64,000 nt of DNA from Rhynchopus sp. YZ270_cl-10 (Eukaryota > Euglenozoa > Diplonemea > Diplonemida > Diplonemidae), in the NCBI GenBank assembly GCA_964035575.1, contig OZ037909.1:682001-746000 (forward strand), written 5' to 3'. Every line of letters starts with the position of its first letter. Position 1 is the first letter of the stretch. This document shows positions 18,404 through 28,689 of this stretch, one piece after another. The translations under genes and the position numbers were made by a program. Below the pieces are notes generated by a model. That model was given only the letters and a program-made list of their open reading frames with translations. It did not search any database and had not been told where the DNA came from.

Positions 18404-21238
18404 TTACGGTGCTAACAAGGGAGAGTGCTTTGTGGACGTTGAGGCGGAGAAGGGGTTTGCTGTGAGAGGGGCGGAGCTGAGGGAGAGGAGGGAGGAGCTT
18501 ATTTGGAGGGCTGAGAGGGGGTCGTTGGGGCGGGTGGCGGAGGAGAGCGCGGCAAGGAGGTTGCAGCGGTCGCTTTGGAGGGTGTTGACTTGCGCTTGTA
18601 GTTCAAGCTCTCTGGAGGACGCGGTTTGTAGTTGTGCGCACTGTTGCTCGATGCGAACCTCTAGGGAGGCTCGCATGCTCTGTGCGTCAGATCGCAGTCC
18701 CTCCGCCAGCCTTGTCAACTGCAGAACAGTCTCCTCCTCCGTCGCCAGTCTCGCTGCCGCCCCGTCCCCTCTCCGTACTGCCGCCTCGCTCTCCACAAGC
18801 TGTTCTGTCAGTTGTCGGTTCGCTGCGGTAAGCTGTGTGTACTCGGATTGTCCCCTCGCACTGCTTGCCCGTAACGCCGCATTTTCCTGTTCGAGTTGTT
18901 GGATTCGCAGTGCTTGTGTGTCGTCCGGTGTGTGAGAGAGTGCCTCGTCAAGCTGCCGTTGCAACTCCCGGCACCGTGCAGTGCTCTGCACCATGTCTGC
19001 CTGGCATAGTTGGAGTGCTTCGGTGACGTACTCAGGAAGCGTGCTTTGCACCCCGACCTCGTGGGTTTCGGTGCAGCATGTCGTGCCGGTGCTTGTTTGG
19101 GGGACGGATGATTGGCATTGCTTTGTTGCGGTGGTGGTGGTGGTGGTCTGTGCTGTGCTGTCAAGGGTGTGGGGTGTTTGGGTCTGTGAAGTGGTGGTGG
19201 TGGTGGTTGGGAGTGTCTGAGCAGAGACGTTGTGGCTCTCGGGGTTGACCTCCAGCACCGTTTCCTGCTGTTCAGAGCTCTGCTGCTGGGGGCGTAGGTT
19301 TGAGGAGCGTTCGATGGGTTCGATGCAAGAGATCGGGCGTGGCGAGGAGGGGTTGGCCTGGCGTGTCTGGCGTTGGTGTTCCTTCTGTTCGTGCCGTCGC
19401 TGCTGCTGCTGGACCTGCTGCTGGAGGAACTGCTGCTGCTGCCGTTGTTGCTGTTGCAGCCACCGTCGCTGCTCGAGTTGCTCCTGTTGGAGGATGTGGT
19501 GTTGTTCGGAGTGCACCTGCTGCTGCTTGGCGAGTTCGTGTTGTAGGGTGTCTTCAGCTTCTGCAGCATCGGGCGCAATGGGTTCGAGAACGGGATGTGG
19601 TCTTGGGTTGATCTTACGCAGCTCGCCTACCGACGGCTGGCTGCACCGCACTGCACTGAGCTCAAGCACGCTGCCGTCGCTGCTCACCTCTGCGAACTCT
19701 ATGCGTCGCCCCTCATAGTGGTTCAGGTCTATCACCACACTGCTGCTTGTGTCCAGCGTGTACTCCTGGGAATACTCCTCGAGAAGGTAGTTCACCTGCG
19801 GCGCACGTCGTTTCACGGCAGTAGGGAGGGCAGGCTCGACCTGGCTTGCAGGCTTTGGCACCGTCTCGACAGGGCGTGGTAGCTCCCCGCCTTCCTCTCC
19901 ATAGTCTTGCGATTTTTGCGACATGAGGCGTTCCCATTCTGTCTTTGACAGTGCGTTTCCGTCGTTGGAGATGGATGACAGAGAGTGTTGAATATTCTCC
20001 AAAGGCTCCACCCACCCTGCCTGCTGCGGTTCTATGTCCGCCAGGGGCAACGACTCTGGAGCCGACTTCTTCTCCTCCCTCTCTGCCTCAATCTCAAAGC
20101 TGTCCTGCAGGGTCAGACTCAACTCCCGGAACACCGACATATCCTCCAGTGAATCCTTCGAGAACAGCGGCTTCGCTGTGCTCTTCCGCACTGTCCCGCT
20201 GCCTTCGTCGGTCCGGATCACCCCCCCTTCCTCCTCCTCCTCCTCCTCCTCCCCATCCTCCACACGCTCCTTCACCTCTGGGAGCCTCTCCTTCTTCATC
20301 CGCTCTGACGTCCGCACATCGCTGTACCTATGATTCATATGCCCGCCATCCGACGAGGTGTCTCTATTCTCCAACAACGAAATCCCAAACTCTGCCAGAA
20401 TGCTTCTAGTATCTAGCCGCACATCTGCTGTCCCAGCCTCCGCTTGGTATACTCCATTGTTAGGCGAATCATCCATAGCGTGGTGCCCACTCCATTGGCC
20501 TGCAGAAGAACCTGAGTATTTCGCAGACCCCTTAGTACCAGAGGACGAGGTAGAAGGGTGCCCACTCAAATTAGACTCAGAAAAGCGTGAGGACGGTGTA
20601 GTAGCGTTGGAGGTGCCATTCCCCTTAACCCTCCGTCTAGCCCCCTGGCGGACCACCTGAGAGTCTAAGAGCAGCATCGCTGGAAATTTCTCCGCAAAAA
20701 ACCCCCTCACCCCATCAAACCCTAAATCAATCAAATTATCCCGTAATTTCAGCTGTTTTAAACTAGATCTCGCACCCCCAAGGCTTTCTGTCAGAGAGGA
20801 CAACGAAGAAATACTGTTATTCCGTAAATTCAGCTTTACCAAACTGTTGTGCGCGATTCTACTCAAATCTCTGAGAGATTCGCAGCGAAGGCGGTTGTGG
20901 GAGAGATCGAGGGAGGTGAGGAAGGGGAGGTTTGGGGAAAGGGTTTCGAGCTGGTTATTGGAGGCGTCGAGCTTGCGGAGGAGCGGGCAGGCGGTGATGC
21001 CGTCGAGCGAGGTTAATCTATTACATGATATGTTGAGTGCAGTGAGGTTCGCAAAGGCAAGACTCTCCAGATGGCAGAGAACGTTGTCACTCAGATCCAG
21101 TCGCTCCAGGGTCGCAACCTCACGGAGGTACGGTCCCACCTCGCGCAGCCGATTGGACTTCAACGACAATGACAGCAACCCCTCATGGCTCTGCAAAATA
21201 TCCTTAACCAGACCACTGTTGATCTCTTCTAACACCAT
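18404..21238 (-). CDS. Leucine-rich-repeat and coiled-coil protein
   Basis: 944 residues. Residues about 20-190 hold seven or so SDS22-type leucine-rich repeats (LLSLSLKSNRLREV, LERLDLSDNVLCHL, LTALNISCNRLTSLDG, LRKLDASNNQLETL, LTSLDLSHNRLR, LVKLNLRNNSISSL). A long Ser/Glu/Pro-rich middle with poly-Gln follows, then a C-terminal coiled coil of about 200 residues. This layout occurs in basal-body, centrosome and flagellar proteins (CEP97, LRRCC1 and similar), which is the likeliest setting. The start is preceded by attgcag and six bases. Low-complexity Gln, Thr and Glu tracts come from microsatellite expansions. Confidence 0.75.
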   Translation of the reverse strand: MVLEEINSGLVKDILQSHEGLLSLSLKSNRLREVGPYLREVATLERLDLSDNVLCHLESLAFANLTALNISCNRLTSLDGITACPLLRKLDASNNQLETLSPNLPFLTSLDLSHNRLRCESLRDLSRIAHNSLVKLNLRNNSISSLSSLTESLGGARSSLKQLKLRDNLIDLGFDGVRGFFAEKFPAMLLLDSQVVRQGARRRVKGNGTSNATTPSSRFSESNLSGHPSTSSSGTKGSAKYSGSSAGQWSGHHAMDDSPNNGVYQAEAGTADVRLDTRSILAEFGISLLENRDTSSDGGHMNHRYSDVRTSERMKKERLPEVKERVEDGEEEEEEEEGGVIRTDEGSGTVRKSTAKPLFSKDSLEDMSVFRELSLTLQDSFEIEAEREEKKSAPESLPLADIEPQQAGWVEPLENIQHSLSSISNDGNALSKTEWERLMSQKSQDYGEEGGELPRPVETVPKPASQVEPALPTAVKRRAPQVNYLLEEYSQEYTLDTSSSVVIDLNHYEGRRIEFAEVSSDGSVLELSAVRCSQPSVGELRKINPRPHPVLEPIAPDAAEAEDTLQHELAKQQQVHSEQHHILQQEQLEQRRWLQQQQRQQQQFLQQQVQQQQRRHEQKEHQRQTRQANPSSPRPISCIEPIERSSNLRPQQQSSEQQETVLEVNPESHNVSAQTLPTTTTTTSQTQTPHTLDSTAQTTTTTTATKQCQSSVPQTSTGTTCCTETHEVGVQSTLPEYVTEALQLCQADMVQSTARCRELQRQLDEALSHTPDDTQALRIQQLEQENAALRASSARGQSEYTQLTAANRQLTEQLVESEAAVRRGDGAAARLATEEETVLQLTRLAEGLRSDAQSMRASLEVRIEQQCAQLQTASSRELELQAQVNTLQSDRCNLLAALSSATRPNDPLSALQISSSLLSLSSAPLTANPFSASTSTKHSPLLAP

Positions 21239-21589
21239 AGTTCACTGCAATCAACACAACCTCATGCGATTTTTTTTTTGTATTTTTTTGTAATTTTTTT
21301 TCCCTGTAAAATGGAGTGAGAGAAAGTCAGAAGGGTGGAATAAAAACTAGACAATATCATCCGCCAACTAATCTTGAAAAAGAGTGTTTTTCGGTTAACG
21401 CAGCCAAATAGGGGGTAAAAAATCTGTTGCAAGGATTGAAAGGATTCAAGGGGAAATACTGTTATCCAAGATCTGAACGTTGGCTTTTCTTTTTGTCTAG
21501 CTTCTTAATACACTGTGTGTTAGGGGGAAATAAAATAAAAATGCGACTTTTTTTTTTACACTATGTTACATAGAGACAAATCTAGCTGG
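21239..21589. other. Intergenic gap
   Basis: A/T-rich, with no repeat copy or gene that I can support. Confidence 0.5.
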
Positions 21590-23107
21590 CTACAAAGGGG
21601 TGTGCCATTGGGGGTACAATCTGGGGATGGGTGCTTGGTGTGATGCGGGGGGTGGAGGCAGTGGGGTGCTTTGGCCTCTGAGATAGTTTGAGAGTGCGGA
21701 GGCTGTTTCGGTGAGGTCTCCACCTGCAGCAGCGAAGGTGGCGGCTGAGGTGAGGAGACGCGCCTTCACGTTGTCAATTTGCAGCATCATGCCGGCAAGC
21801 ATCGAGTGGTTCACCTCGTTCGCAGGCAATGCTGCCATCCTCCGGTGCATCGTCACCAGATACTCCAGAAACGCTCTGTCTGACTCAAGCTTCTGCTCCA
21901 TCGGCACATTCTCCACAGGAAGCGCATACGGCTGCGGCTGCGGTTGCGACTGCATCCTCTGCTGACTCACCTCAACCATCCTATTGTGCACGCTGTTAGC
22001 AGGGGTCATGATACGTCTTTCCGATTTAGGGGTAAAGTCGACAGAGCTAAACTGCGGTACCATAGGAGCGGGTGTAAGGTTTTGTGTCTGGGTGGGGGGC
22101 TGTGTGTTGAGCCCCGAGAGGGCGGCCTGCTGCTTCTCGAGGACAGCCTGCATCTGTTTCATTTCCATGAGTTGTTCCAGCTGACGCATTTGGGCGTCGA
22201 GCTGCTGCTGCTCGGAAACTGCTTCGAGGGCAGGGTTGAGGCTTGGGACGGAGTACTGCCGTTGCTGTGGTATTTGCTGTGGGGTTTGTTGTGGCATCTG
22301 TTGTGGCATCTGTTGCTGCATATGCACCATATGCGGTGCCGGGCTCGCCACCGGAACGGACCCAACAGGAACACCCGGACTCTCCTCCACATACCCCTGC
22401 GGCGACTGCACTGCCGGTGTGCCCGCAACCTGCGGGCTGCACACCTTCCTCTCGAGGTGCTGCCCTGAGCCCACCACAGGCGTCACTGCTGGGAGCATGG
22501 GGGGTGGCGGGAGATGTTGCTGCAACACTTCTATGTGTGGCACCACCTGGGGTGACAACACCTCTGGCGACAGAACCTGTGGTGAGGGTGCCTGCGGCTG
22601 GGGCGAGAAGGGTGCTGCCTGCAGTGGGGAGTGCTGTTGCTGCTGCTGTTGTTGTTGTTGTTGCGGTTGCTGCTGTTGTGGTTGTTGCTGTGTGTCCTCC
22701 GCATCCGCGGCATCGTTGATAAGCCCAACAACGTCATCCATTGTGAAGTTTGTCGGCAGTGGAGCCTCCTGTGGGTTGATGCCGTCTAACGCTTGGAGCA
22801 TTTGGTGTGCACCGAGTGCATGTGGCATTTGGTTCGCTGCTTGCGTCAAATGCATCATCGCCTTGGCCACGAGATGTGCCGGCAGTGGGTCGTCTGGGGT
22901 CGAGTCGCCTGCCTCAGCTAAGGACAGATTCGCTCCTTCGGGGGAAAGCGCGCGGAGCATGTTCTGTGCTTCAATGGTGTGCGGCAGCTCCTTCGCCGCA
23001 AGGGCAAGCTGACATGCCGCAAGTGCGAGACGATCACTCGGCTGCACCCTCGTCCCATCCACCGCCCGTGCAACAGTCTCCTGCAACAAAGCCTCCTCTT
23101 CATGCAT
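21590..23107 (-). CDS. Gln/Pro-rich protein with a duplicated helical motif
   Basis: 505 residues from the ATG at 23107. The N-terminal 130 residues contain two copies of a helical unit about 70 residues apart: LALAACQLALAAKELPHTIE then NMLRAL, and LVAKAMMHLTQAANQMPHAL then QMLQAL. A Gln- and Pro-rich middle, including PQQMPQQMPQQTPQQIPQQ, is followed by a short helical C-terminus (MHRRMAALPANEVNHSMLAG). No catalytic motif is present. The duplicated unit suggests a protein-binding scaffold; the family is unrecognised. A non-ATG upstream extension of the open frame is rejected as 5' UTR. Confidence 0.65.
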   Translation of the reverse strand: MHEEEALLQETVARAVDGTRVQPSDRLALAACQLALAAKELPHTIEAQNMLRALSPEGANLSLAEAGDSTPDDPLPAHLVAKAMMHLTQAANQMPHALGAHQMLQALDGINPQEAPLPTNFTMDDVVGLINDAADAEDTQQQPQQQQPQQQQQQQQQQHSPLQAAPFSPQPQAPSPQVLSPEVLSPQVVPHIEVLQQHLPPPPMLPAVTPVVGSGQHLERKVCSPQVAGTPAVQSPQGYVEESPGVPVGSVPVASPAPHMVHMQQQMPQQMPQQTPQQIPQQRQYSVPSLNPALEAVSEQQQLDAQMRQLEQLMEMKQMQAVLEKQQAALSGLNTQPPTQTQNLTPAPMVPQFSSVDFTPKSERRIMTPANSVHNRMVEVSQQRMQSQPQPQPYALPVENVPMEQKLESDRAFLEYLVTMHRRMAALPANEVNHSMLAGMMLQIDNVKARLLTSAATFAAAGGDLTETASALSNYLRGQSTPLPPPPASHQAPIPRLYPQWHTPL

Positions 23108-23478
23108 GATGACGATTTGAAAAAAAAAAAGGGGGTCAAAAAAAATTGTCCCCCAAATGGGGTTCCTGGGGTTGGAGAGGGTTGTTTGGGTAAGAAGTGG
23201 AGTGTGGGGGAAGAGGTGAAAAAAAGGGATCAGAAGGATACAAGAAATTTGTAACAACTCTACTAAAAGGCTAGAAAAAAACAGCAGCGATAAGCCTCTT
23301 GGGCTTAGCCACCAACAGAAGAAAAGGTTCTATAATGTTTATCGACAAATCGCCCAAAGTTCTGACAGCGCTTATATCTCCCAAAGGGTAGGGTACACTC
23401 ACAAACCGCACAACCTCCAATCCTAACATAACAAAAGAGGAAACACAATCTCTGACTTTTCCCTCCCCCCTCCCCCCT
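23108..23478. other. Intergenic gap with S1-like repeat
   Basis: Contains a shortened S1 copy at 23286-23312 and T/C-rich sequence. Confidence 0.5.
23286..23312 (-). repeat. Dispersed repeat S1, shortened copy
   Basis: cgataagcctcttgggcttagccacc keeps the S1 stem (aagcc / ggctt) and the gtcacc-like end. Confidence 0.45.
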
Positions 23479-24744
23479 CTATAATTTCCTCACCGTCGCA
23501 TCACTGAGGTGCGCCACACTTCCATACACGGTGCGTACATCGGGCATTGGGGTTGGGCTTTTTAGCCAACGTGAGGACGCCTTCCCTCCGCTTTCAAGCG
23601 CACTTGGACGTGAGTGGTACGAGCTGCGCGAATCACCTCCACCACCACCTCCTCCTCCTCCTCCCCCTCCCGATGTGAGTGGCGTGGCTGCTGTGGGCGT
23701 GGGACGTCGCGGAGTGACAATGGGTGACGCTCTTGGCGCAGCAGTGTTCGTGACAGACATTTTCTTGATCGCAGCAAGTGACGCTGTCACGCCCCTCTCA
23801 TGCGGCAGCAGCCGTGGTACGGGCTGCAGCGCTGCCCCTCTGTCGGCCTTCTCAAGCTTGTCCATTTCGTACACCCACTGTCTCTCTGTGGCACGCTGCT
23901 GTAGAGACATGGCGACATCTCTTGCTGATTCGTTGGGAAGCAACATAAATGCGTGCACATCGTCTATCGCATCCTGCGGTACAATGGTCTCCCGATGTTC
24001 CGGCACATCACGCACCCCACCCCCAAGCACACCCCTCTGATAAGCAACGCGAGCATGCGCACCGCCACCTAACCTCGCAGGCGGGTCCTTCGTCACTGCG
24101 TCTACCACTGTCTGAAGCGCATCCCGTTCCCGCAAAGCCAGGGCCTGCTCCCTTCTCTCCACTACCCTCTGCTTTGCCGCATTTTCACGAAGCATCCTAG
24201 CACGACGCACCCCAGCTAGCACACCGGTTTCTCTATGACAGCAGACATCCAATTTGAGATTCGCGCCCCTCTCTGGGTTTGGCGTATGCGGTGGGGTCTG
24301 TGCAATGGAGCAACTCTTCAACGGTTCAGGAACCTCCCATTCAGCAAGATCCGGGTCGGCAGCAGAACAGTCTAGCACGCTTGTTGCTACTACCTCGCCG
24401 GTAGCGCTGCTCGCCTGCCAACGACCGTCGGGGCCTTTAACAATTTTACCCCCTTTTGAGCTTTCCCACCAGGCCTCTCCTTCGTGCAGATCCTCGCAAA
24501 GCGCAGCAACGTGGACCTCACGCCGTGCCTTCTCATATTCAGGAAGCCGTTTTTCAGCAGGGGGGAGCATCTCCACAGAGACGTACTCTGGTCCAGGGGG
24601 TGCGCGCTCGACATTCCAGATCAAGACCATCCAGAGCTCCTTTGGGGCGTTGGAGCGAGGGGCAGGTGGAGGAAGTACGTCCTCATCATCATCTCTCGGG
24701 GGCGATGGGGGTGAATCAGGTGGTGATGGGGAAGGGGACGCCAT
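23479..24744 (-). CDS. Unidentified proline- and glycine-rich protein
   Basis: 421 residues. A Pro/Ser/Asp-rich start leads into a globular-looking segment of about 120 residues (KELWMVLIWNVERAPPGPEY, CEDLHEGEAWWESSKGG, DGRWQASSATGEVVATS). A helical Arg/Glu-rich middle and a low-complexity tail with twelve consecutive Gly follow. Nothing identifies a family. The ATG lies about nine bases after aacaccag, a plausible acceptor, and the second codon is Gly-starting (ATGG). Confidence 0.6.
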   Translation of the reverse strand: MASPSPSPPDSPPSPPRDDDEDVLPPPAPRSNAPKELWMVLIWNVERAPPGPEYVSVEMLPPAEKRLPEYEKARREVHVAALCEDLHEGEAWWESSKGGKIVKGPDGRWQASSATGEVVATSVLDCSAADPDLAEWEVPEPLKSCSIAQTPPHTPNPERGANLKLDVCCHRETGVLAGVRRARMLRENAAKQRVVERREQALALRERDALQTVVDAVTKDPPARLGGGAHARVAYQRGVLGGGVRDVPEHRETIVPQDAIDDVHAFMLLPNESARDVAMSLQQRATERQWVYEMDKLEKADRGAALQPVPRLLPHERGVTASLAAIKKMSVTNTAAPRASPIVTPRRPTPTAATPLTSGGGGGGGGGGGGDSRSSYHSRPSALESGGKASSRWLKSPTPMPDVRTVYGSVAHLSDATVRKL

Positions 24745-25435
24745 GGTGTTTCCTGGTGTTTTTTTGTGTGATAACTAATGGGGGGTAATTGTTGCACAGA
24801 ATACTGTGTGGGTACATAGGGAGAAGGGAAAAGGGTTGAAGGAAGGATGGATGGGTGGAAGGATGGAGAGACACAACTCAGACGGGTAACGGGGTTATGT
24901 TCGATGTTACAAGCTATCCCGCATGTAGATCTGTGGGACCGGAGAGTGGTTTGTCATCATTGGTGTGTGAAGAAAAGGGGGTTTTATTTGGGAAGAGAAA
25001 TCTCCGCCGATGAATTTACTCACTCCACGCACATACAGCCTTGGGCGAGTCTAGGTACGGCGTTTGCTTTTCGTGGATGATGTGCCTTCTGGCTACATGC
25101 TGGCTGGTGTGAAGTCAGTCTCGTCTTCTTAATGTTGTAATCAACAGCGTTGACTTCATACACAAATTGCCAAATTATTAAGTTTTGCCGTCATTCCCGT
25201 TGGCTTTTTAGAGGCATCAACGCCTGCTGGTCAGACAGGACATCTGCCTTACTCTCTCAGAGGGGACAAATCGACCGCTCGCAATGGTGGATCAAGGGGG
25301 GGTAAAACTCTTTCCCTAAGGCACTTTTGGGGGTATGAAAGAGAAAAATGTGGAGAGAGAGAAAAAATATGAGAATTTCTTTTCGTTCGTATGGCCCTCA
25401 GACCTTTTCTTTTGACTAAAAACAAATAAATAAAA
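24745..25435. other. Intergenic gap
   Basis: No gene or repeat identified apart from a short motif, gggtaattgttgcacagaat near 24782, that resembles one in the intron at about 26258. Confidence 0.4.
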
Positions 25436-25607
25436 GAGGGTGAAGCTGATGCAGGCACCCTCCGCCTGACCGCACACTGCGGTCGACAACAGATATGAAA
25501 AAGAAGCCCTAATGCTCGCCTTTGGGGTGAACGGGGACGGTGTCCAACCTCTCAGCAGGCGGTCCACCTTTCGGAAGAGTTGTAAGCCAAGGTAGTACTT
25601 CCTGAGA
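25436..25607 (-). repeat. Dispersed repeat S3, long copy
   Basis: gtgaagctgatgcaggcacc through ccctaatg and ccacctttcggaagagttg, matching the 32.3-kb and 53.7-kb copies over about 170 bases. It lies directly beyond the stop codon of the upstream two-exon gene. Confidence 0.75.
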
Positions 25608-26548
25608 TCACAGAAAGTCCCAATCGTCAAGGGTTTGCCCGACGCGGGGGCGCATTTTGTTTTTGTGGTAGTGGCGCAGCTTGCGCGCGCTGTAGGTTTT
25701 CTGTTGGTTGCGCATTTGCGAGATGAGCTCCATGGAGTGTGCAGAGTTTTCTTCGTGCTTCTGGACGTAGTTGGGGAAGGAGTCGCGGATGTAACGCTGC
25801 ACATCATCCTCACCACTGTACGACTCGATCATATGCAACAGCGTCTTCTGCTCTGCAGTCTGCTTCTCAGGGTCCAGCTCCAACAGCCCCGTCGACACAA
25901 GCTCTGCACGAATCCGCTTTGCCTCCAAATCCAGCGACAGCTGGTCCATATCACTCGGCTCCTCCTCGCCAAACTCCTTCTGGTCCTCCTCATGCAACAT
26001 ATGCACCGTGCGGGCAAAGTTCTCCCCATGGAAGTTGTGTGGCAGCGACAGCACACCTCCGTCCCAGTTGAGGTCAAGCGGGCCTGTGGGATGTGGTGTG
26101 TTGAGATAAGCTGATGGGTCAAAGGAATATTGTGAAAGGGGTGATATATGTCAGTAGAGTGAAGCAGGATGCATAAAGGGTCACAGCAGAACGGCCCTGA
26201 AGGTCCGATGTGGTGTCTAGAGTTGGATTGTTGTGTTGTGTTGGGTATGTCTTATGAGGGTAATTCTTGCGCAGAATATGGTCCTTAAGTTGTGTTGGTT
26301 GTGTTGGAGGCGGACATACCCAGTGTGAAAGTGTAATCACTCCAGTCGTACTTCGAGAGCTCACCACTGATGCTGTAGAGCTCCTTCACAAAGGCAAGCT
26401 TGTGCTCCGTGCCGCATTCCTCGTTTTCGACGTCAATGTGCATGGGGGCGATAACTTCGTAGCACACGTTCATAAGACGGTCCATCTCAGACAGGCTTGA
26501 GATCACCTGCTTGTAAGCATCTTTCACCTGTGTACGTTGGTTTGTCAT
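25608..26548 (-). CDS. Two-exon gene, unidentified 234-aa helical protein
   Basis: Exon 1 (26548-26320) starts MTNQRTQVKDAYKQVISSL and ends in phase 1 at ...YTFTLG. The intron (26319-26084, 236 bp) begins gtatgt and ends cccacag. Exon 2 (26083-25608) continues PLDLNWDGGVLSLPHNFHGE and ends TLDDWDFL. The reading frame runs cleanly across the join. The protein is mostly helical and acidic (EEDQKEFGEEEPSDMDQL), with a basic C-terminal segment (SARKLRHYHKNKMRPR). No family recognised. A binding or assembly role is only a guess from the acidic and basic blocks. Confidence 0.7.
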
Positions 26549-26799
26549 TTTACATTACTTTTTTTTTGTTACCAGTTGGACACACACCCCGATATCCACT
26601 CATTAATAGCACTTTGATTGCAACACCACCCACTCCTATTTGGGATAAAGCATCACAGCGTAATATTGTATCGTTTGAAATACCTTTTGTGCTACTTTAT
26701 GCACACCCAAACAAGGCAAATTGAACGGTACTTTTAAATGATATTTCATCTGTCTTCGCACAATGCCGTGCAGACAGTCTTTACTCACAAACCACACTT

Positions 26800-28164
26800 C
26801 TAACATTGCATGGCACATACCATCTTGAGCTGGTCCGTTTCTTGGAGATATTCACAGAACTCTTTGAGCCCTTCCTTTGTGAAGTCTGCTGGGAGCTGCA
26901 TCACCCCGGACTCACGCGCACCGTACTGCCAACCATTGTCAATGATCTCCACAACGAGCCCACCCCAGCCACCCTCTTGCAGGAGGTCCGCACACTCCGC
27001 AAGCCGCACTGCTGCCTTCTGTGCATCCTCTACTCCACACCGCACTACAACATCCGCTAGCCCACACACATCACGGGCCTCCGCAATGTTCTTATCAAAG
27101 GACCTCGCCCCATCAAAGGCTACCTCTTGAAGGTTCCGGATTAATTCTTCGTTTTCTGAAACAAAGGTCAAAAACTCCTTCACACTAAACCAATAAGGCA
27201 CCGACAGAAACCCTTCCATATCGGTTTCCACACCAAACTTATTTGTGATGAAGATTGGTACAAAGTACCATAGGTCGTATCGCAGCTCAACCAGGTTTTC
27301 TGCTAAGGTGCTTACCGCCTTCGCGCAGTCAACAGGAGAGAGGGATTGGTCAAAGTGAAGCAGATCTGCCGCAATGAGCTCTGCTACATCAGGAATGTCC
27401 TCCTTTTTCCAAAACTCCTTCATCATGCTTCCAAAGTCGTCTGCAAGGTGCCCCAACACCGCCTTCTCCTTCTTTTTTATCACCCTTTTTAGTGGTTGTA
27501 CTGGAGGTACTTCGAGGGATTCTTTTTCAAATCGTGGGTCCGTCGTTTCTGTTCGTTCATGCGCGCCTTCAGGCACCTCCATATCTTGACCATCAAACGC
27601 CGCTCCAAAATCCCCCATAGCCTCAAACTTCTGCACCCTTTTCGCCTCTTCTCGCTCATCTACCCAGACCTCCCCTCGGTCTAAAGGGCGTGCCACGTCT
27701 TTGATGGTGAATGTTGCCTCCTGTTGATCGTCACTCCTTTTGGAAGCAATTTCTTTCCATTTTTTGAGGTGTTCATCCGCATCTTCAAGAACCTCCTGCT
27801 CTTTGTGTCCTAACACCTCACCTTTGATAAGAAGCTTGGACAGAAAGGTGTTAACTGCTCGAGAAGCATCGGGGATGCTGTGGGGCGCTGCTTTGAACCC
27901 TTCTGGAAGCTCAAAGGTTGCGCTGATTGGATCTCCATCCTCCCCATGGTCGCGAGAGAAGAACTCCACACGGCGTGTGGTAGGTGCCTGCTGCATGTGG
28001 CCACTACGCAATGCCTTTTCCCACGCCAAGATCTCGTTCAGACCCTGCATAGAGGCTTCGTTAACCTTCCTCCGTTCAGGGGTTGCCCACAGCAAATCAG
28101 GATGTATCTTCATAAAAAGCTTTCCAAGCGCATCCTTAATCCGCGCTGGGTTGGTGCGTGACAT
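26800..28164 (-). CDS. TCAIM-like mitochondrial protein (DUF4460/DUF4461 type)
   Basis: 454 residues. The N-terminus, ALGKLFMKIHPDLLWATPER then VNEASMQGLNEIL, matches the J-like DUF4460 segment ('l..f..~HPD.f...p..r.vNe.Sl..Ln..l') of TCAIM, a mitochondrial protein of animals that also occurs in many protists. The C-terminal part ends GVMQLPADFTKEGLKEFCEY, resembling the end of the paired DUF4461. The length is close to TCAIM (about 500). The HPD sits in a J-domain-like position, so a chaperone-linked role in mitochondria is plausible. The ATG follows atcag and nine bases. Confidence 0.65.
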   Translation of the reverse strand: MSRTNPARIKDALGKLFMKIHPDLLWATPERRKVNEASMQGLNEILAWEKALRSGHMQQAPTTRRVEFFSRDHGEDGDPISATFELPEGFKAAPHSIPDASRAVNTFLSKLLIKGEVLGHKEQEVLEDADEHLKKWKEIASKRSDDQQEATFTIKDVARPLDRGEVWVDEREEAKRVQKFEAMGDFGAAFDGQDMEVPEGAHERTETTDPRFEKESLEVPPVQPLKRVIKKKEKAVLGHLADDFGSMMKEFWKKEDIPDVAELIAADLLHFDQSLSPVDCAKAVSTLAENLVELRYDLWYFVPIFITNKFGVETDMEGFLSVPYWFSVKEFLTFVSENEELIRNLQEVAFDGARSFDKNIAEARDVCGLADVVVRCGVEDAQKAAVRLAECADLLQEGGWGGLVVEIIDNGWQYGARESGVMQLPADFTKEGLKEFCEYLQETDQLKMVCAMQC

Positions 28165-28689
28165 TTTTTTGTTCTCCTGATTTTTTTTAGATGAAGAGGG
28201 GAAGTGAGGAGGAAAGATAAGAAGTTTTTTTTGTAAAGGGTTGGAGGGTAGAGAAGCTTTTTGTTTGGTTCTACAAAATACAACAAAATGGAAGGAAAAC
28301 AGTACTTTTTTTTTAGCAGCAAACCCCCCGGTTTACATCAAAAAAAAAATGGTGTGCTTTTTTGAAAACTTGGTTTATATTAGTGTAGGTACCCGAAGGA
28401 TGAGCTCCACTATTTTTTTTTTTTCTTCGTTGTGTCGACAAATCATTCTATGGGCAGGGTTCTGTACTCAATTCATTGTTTTTTCCGTCAAACATTCCCT
28501 CTTTTTTTGAAACACTTTTTTCCCAAAGTTGGAAATCTCCTCAATGCGGAAGAATAGGAAACTATAGGAGCACAGGTCTTGATGTAAGATGTTTTGACCC
28601 ACAGCCAACGCTATGACATTACGCCATCACGACAAAAACCGTGGCACCCTTACACCTTACCTCCCCCTCCCTTCAACTCCCCCCACCTT
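28165..28689. other. Intergenic gap with S4 repeat
   Basis: T-rich with an S4 copy at 28362-28414; no gene supported. Confidence 0.5.
28362..28414 (-). repeat. Dispersed repeat S4
   Basis: gaaaacttggtttatattag, then tgtaggtacccgaaggatga and gctccacta. Located about 200 bases upstream of the TCAIM-like gene. Confidence 0.7.

Noticed and set aside
19230-19718. Cys/Trp-rich plus-strand frame inside the LRR gene
   Set aside because: It is the complement of CAG/GCA repeats encoding poly-Gln in the minus-strand gene.
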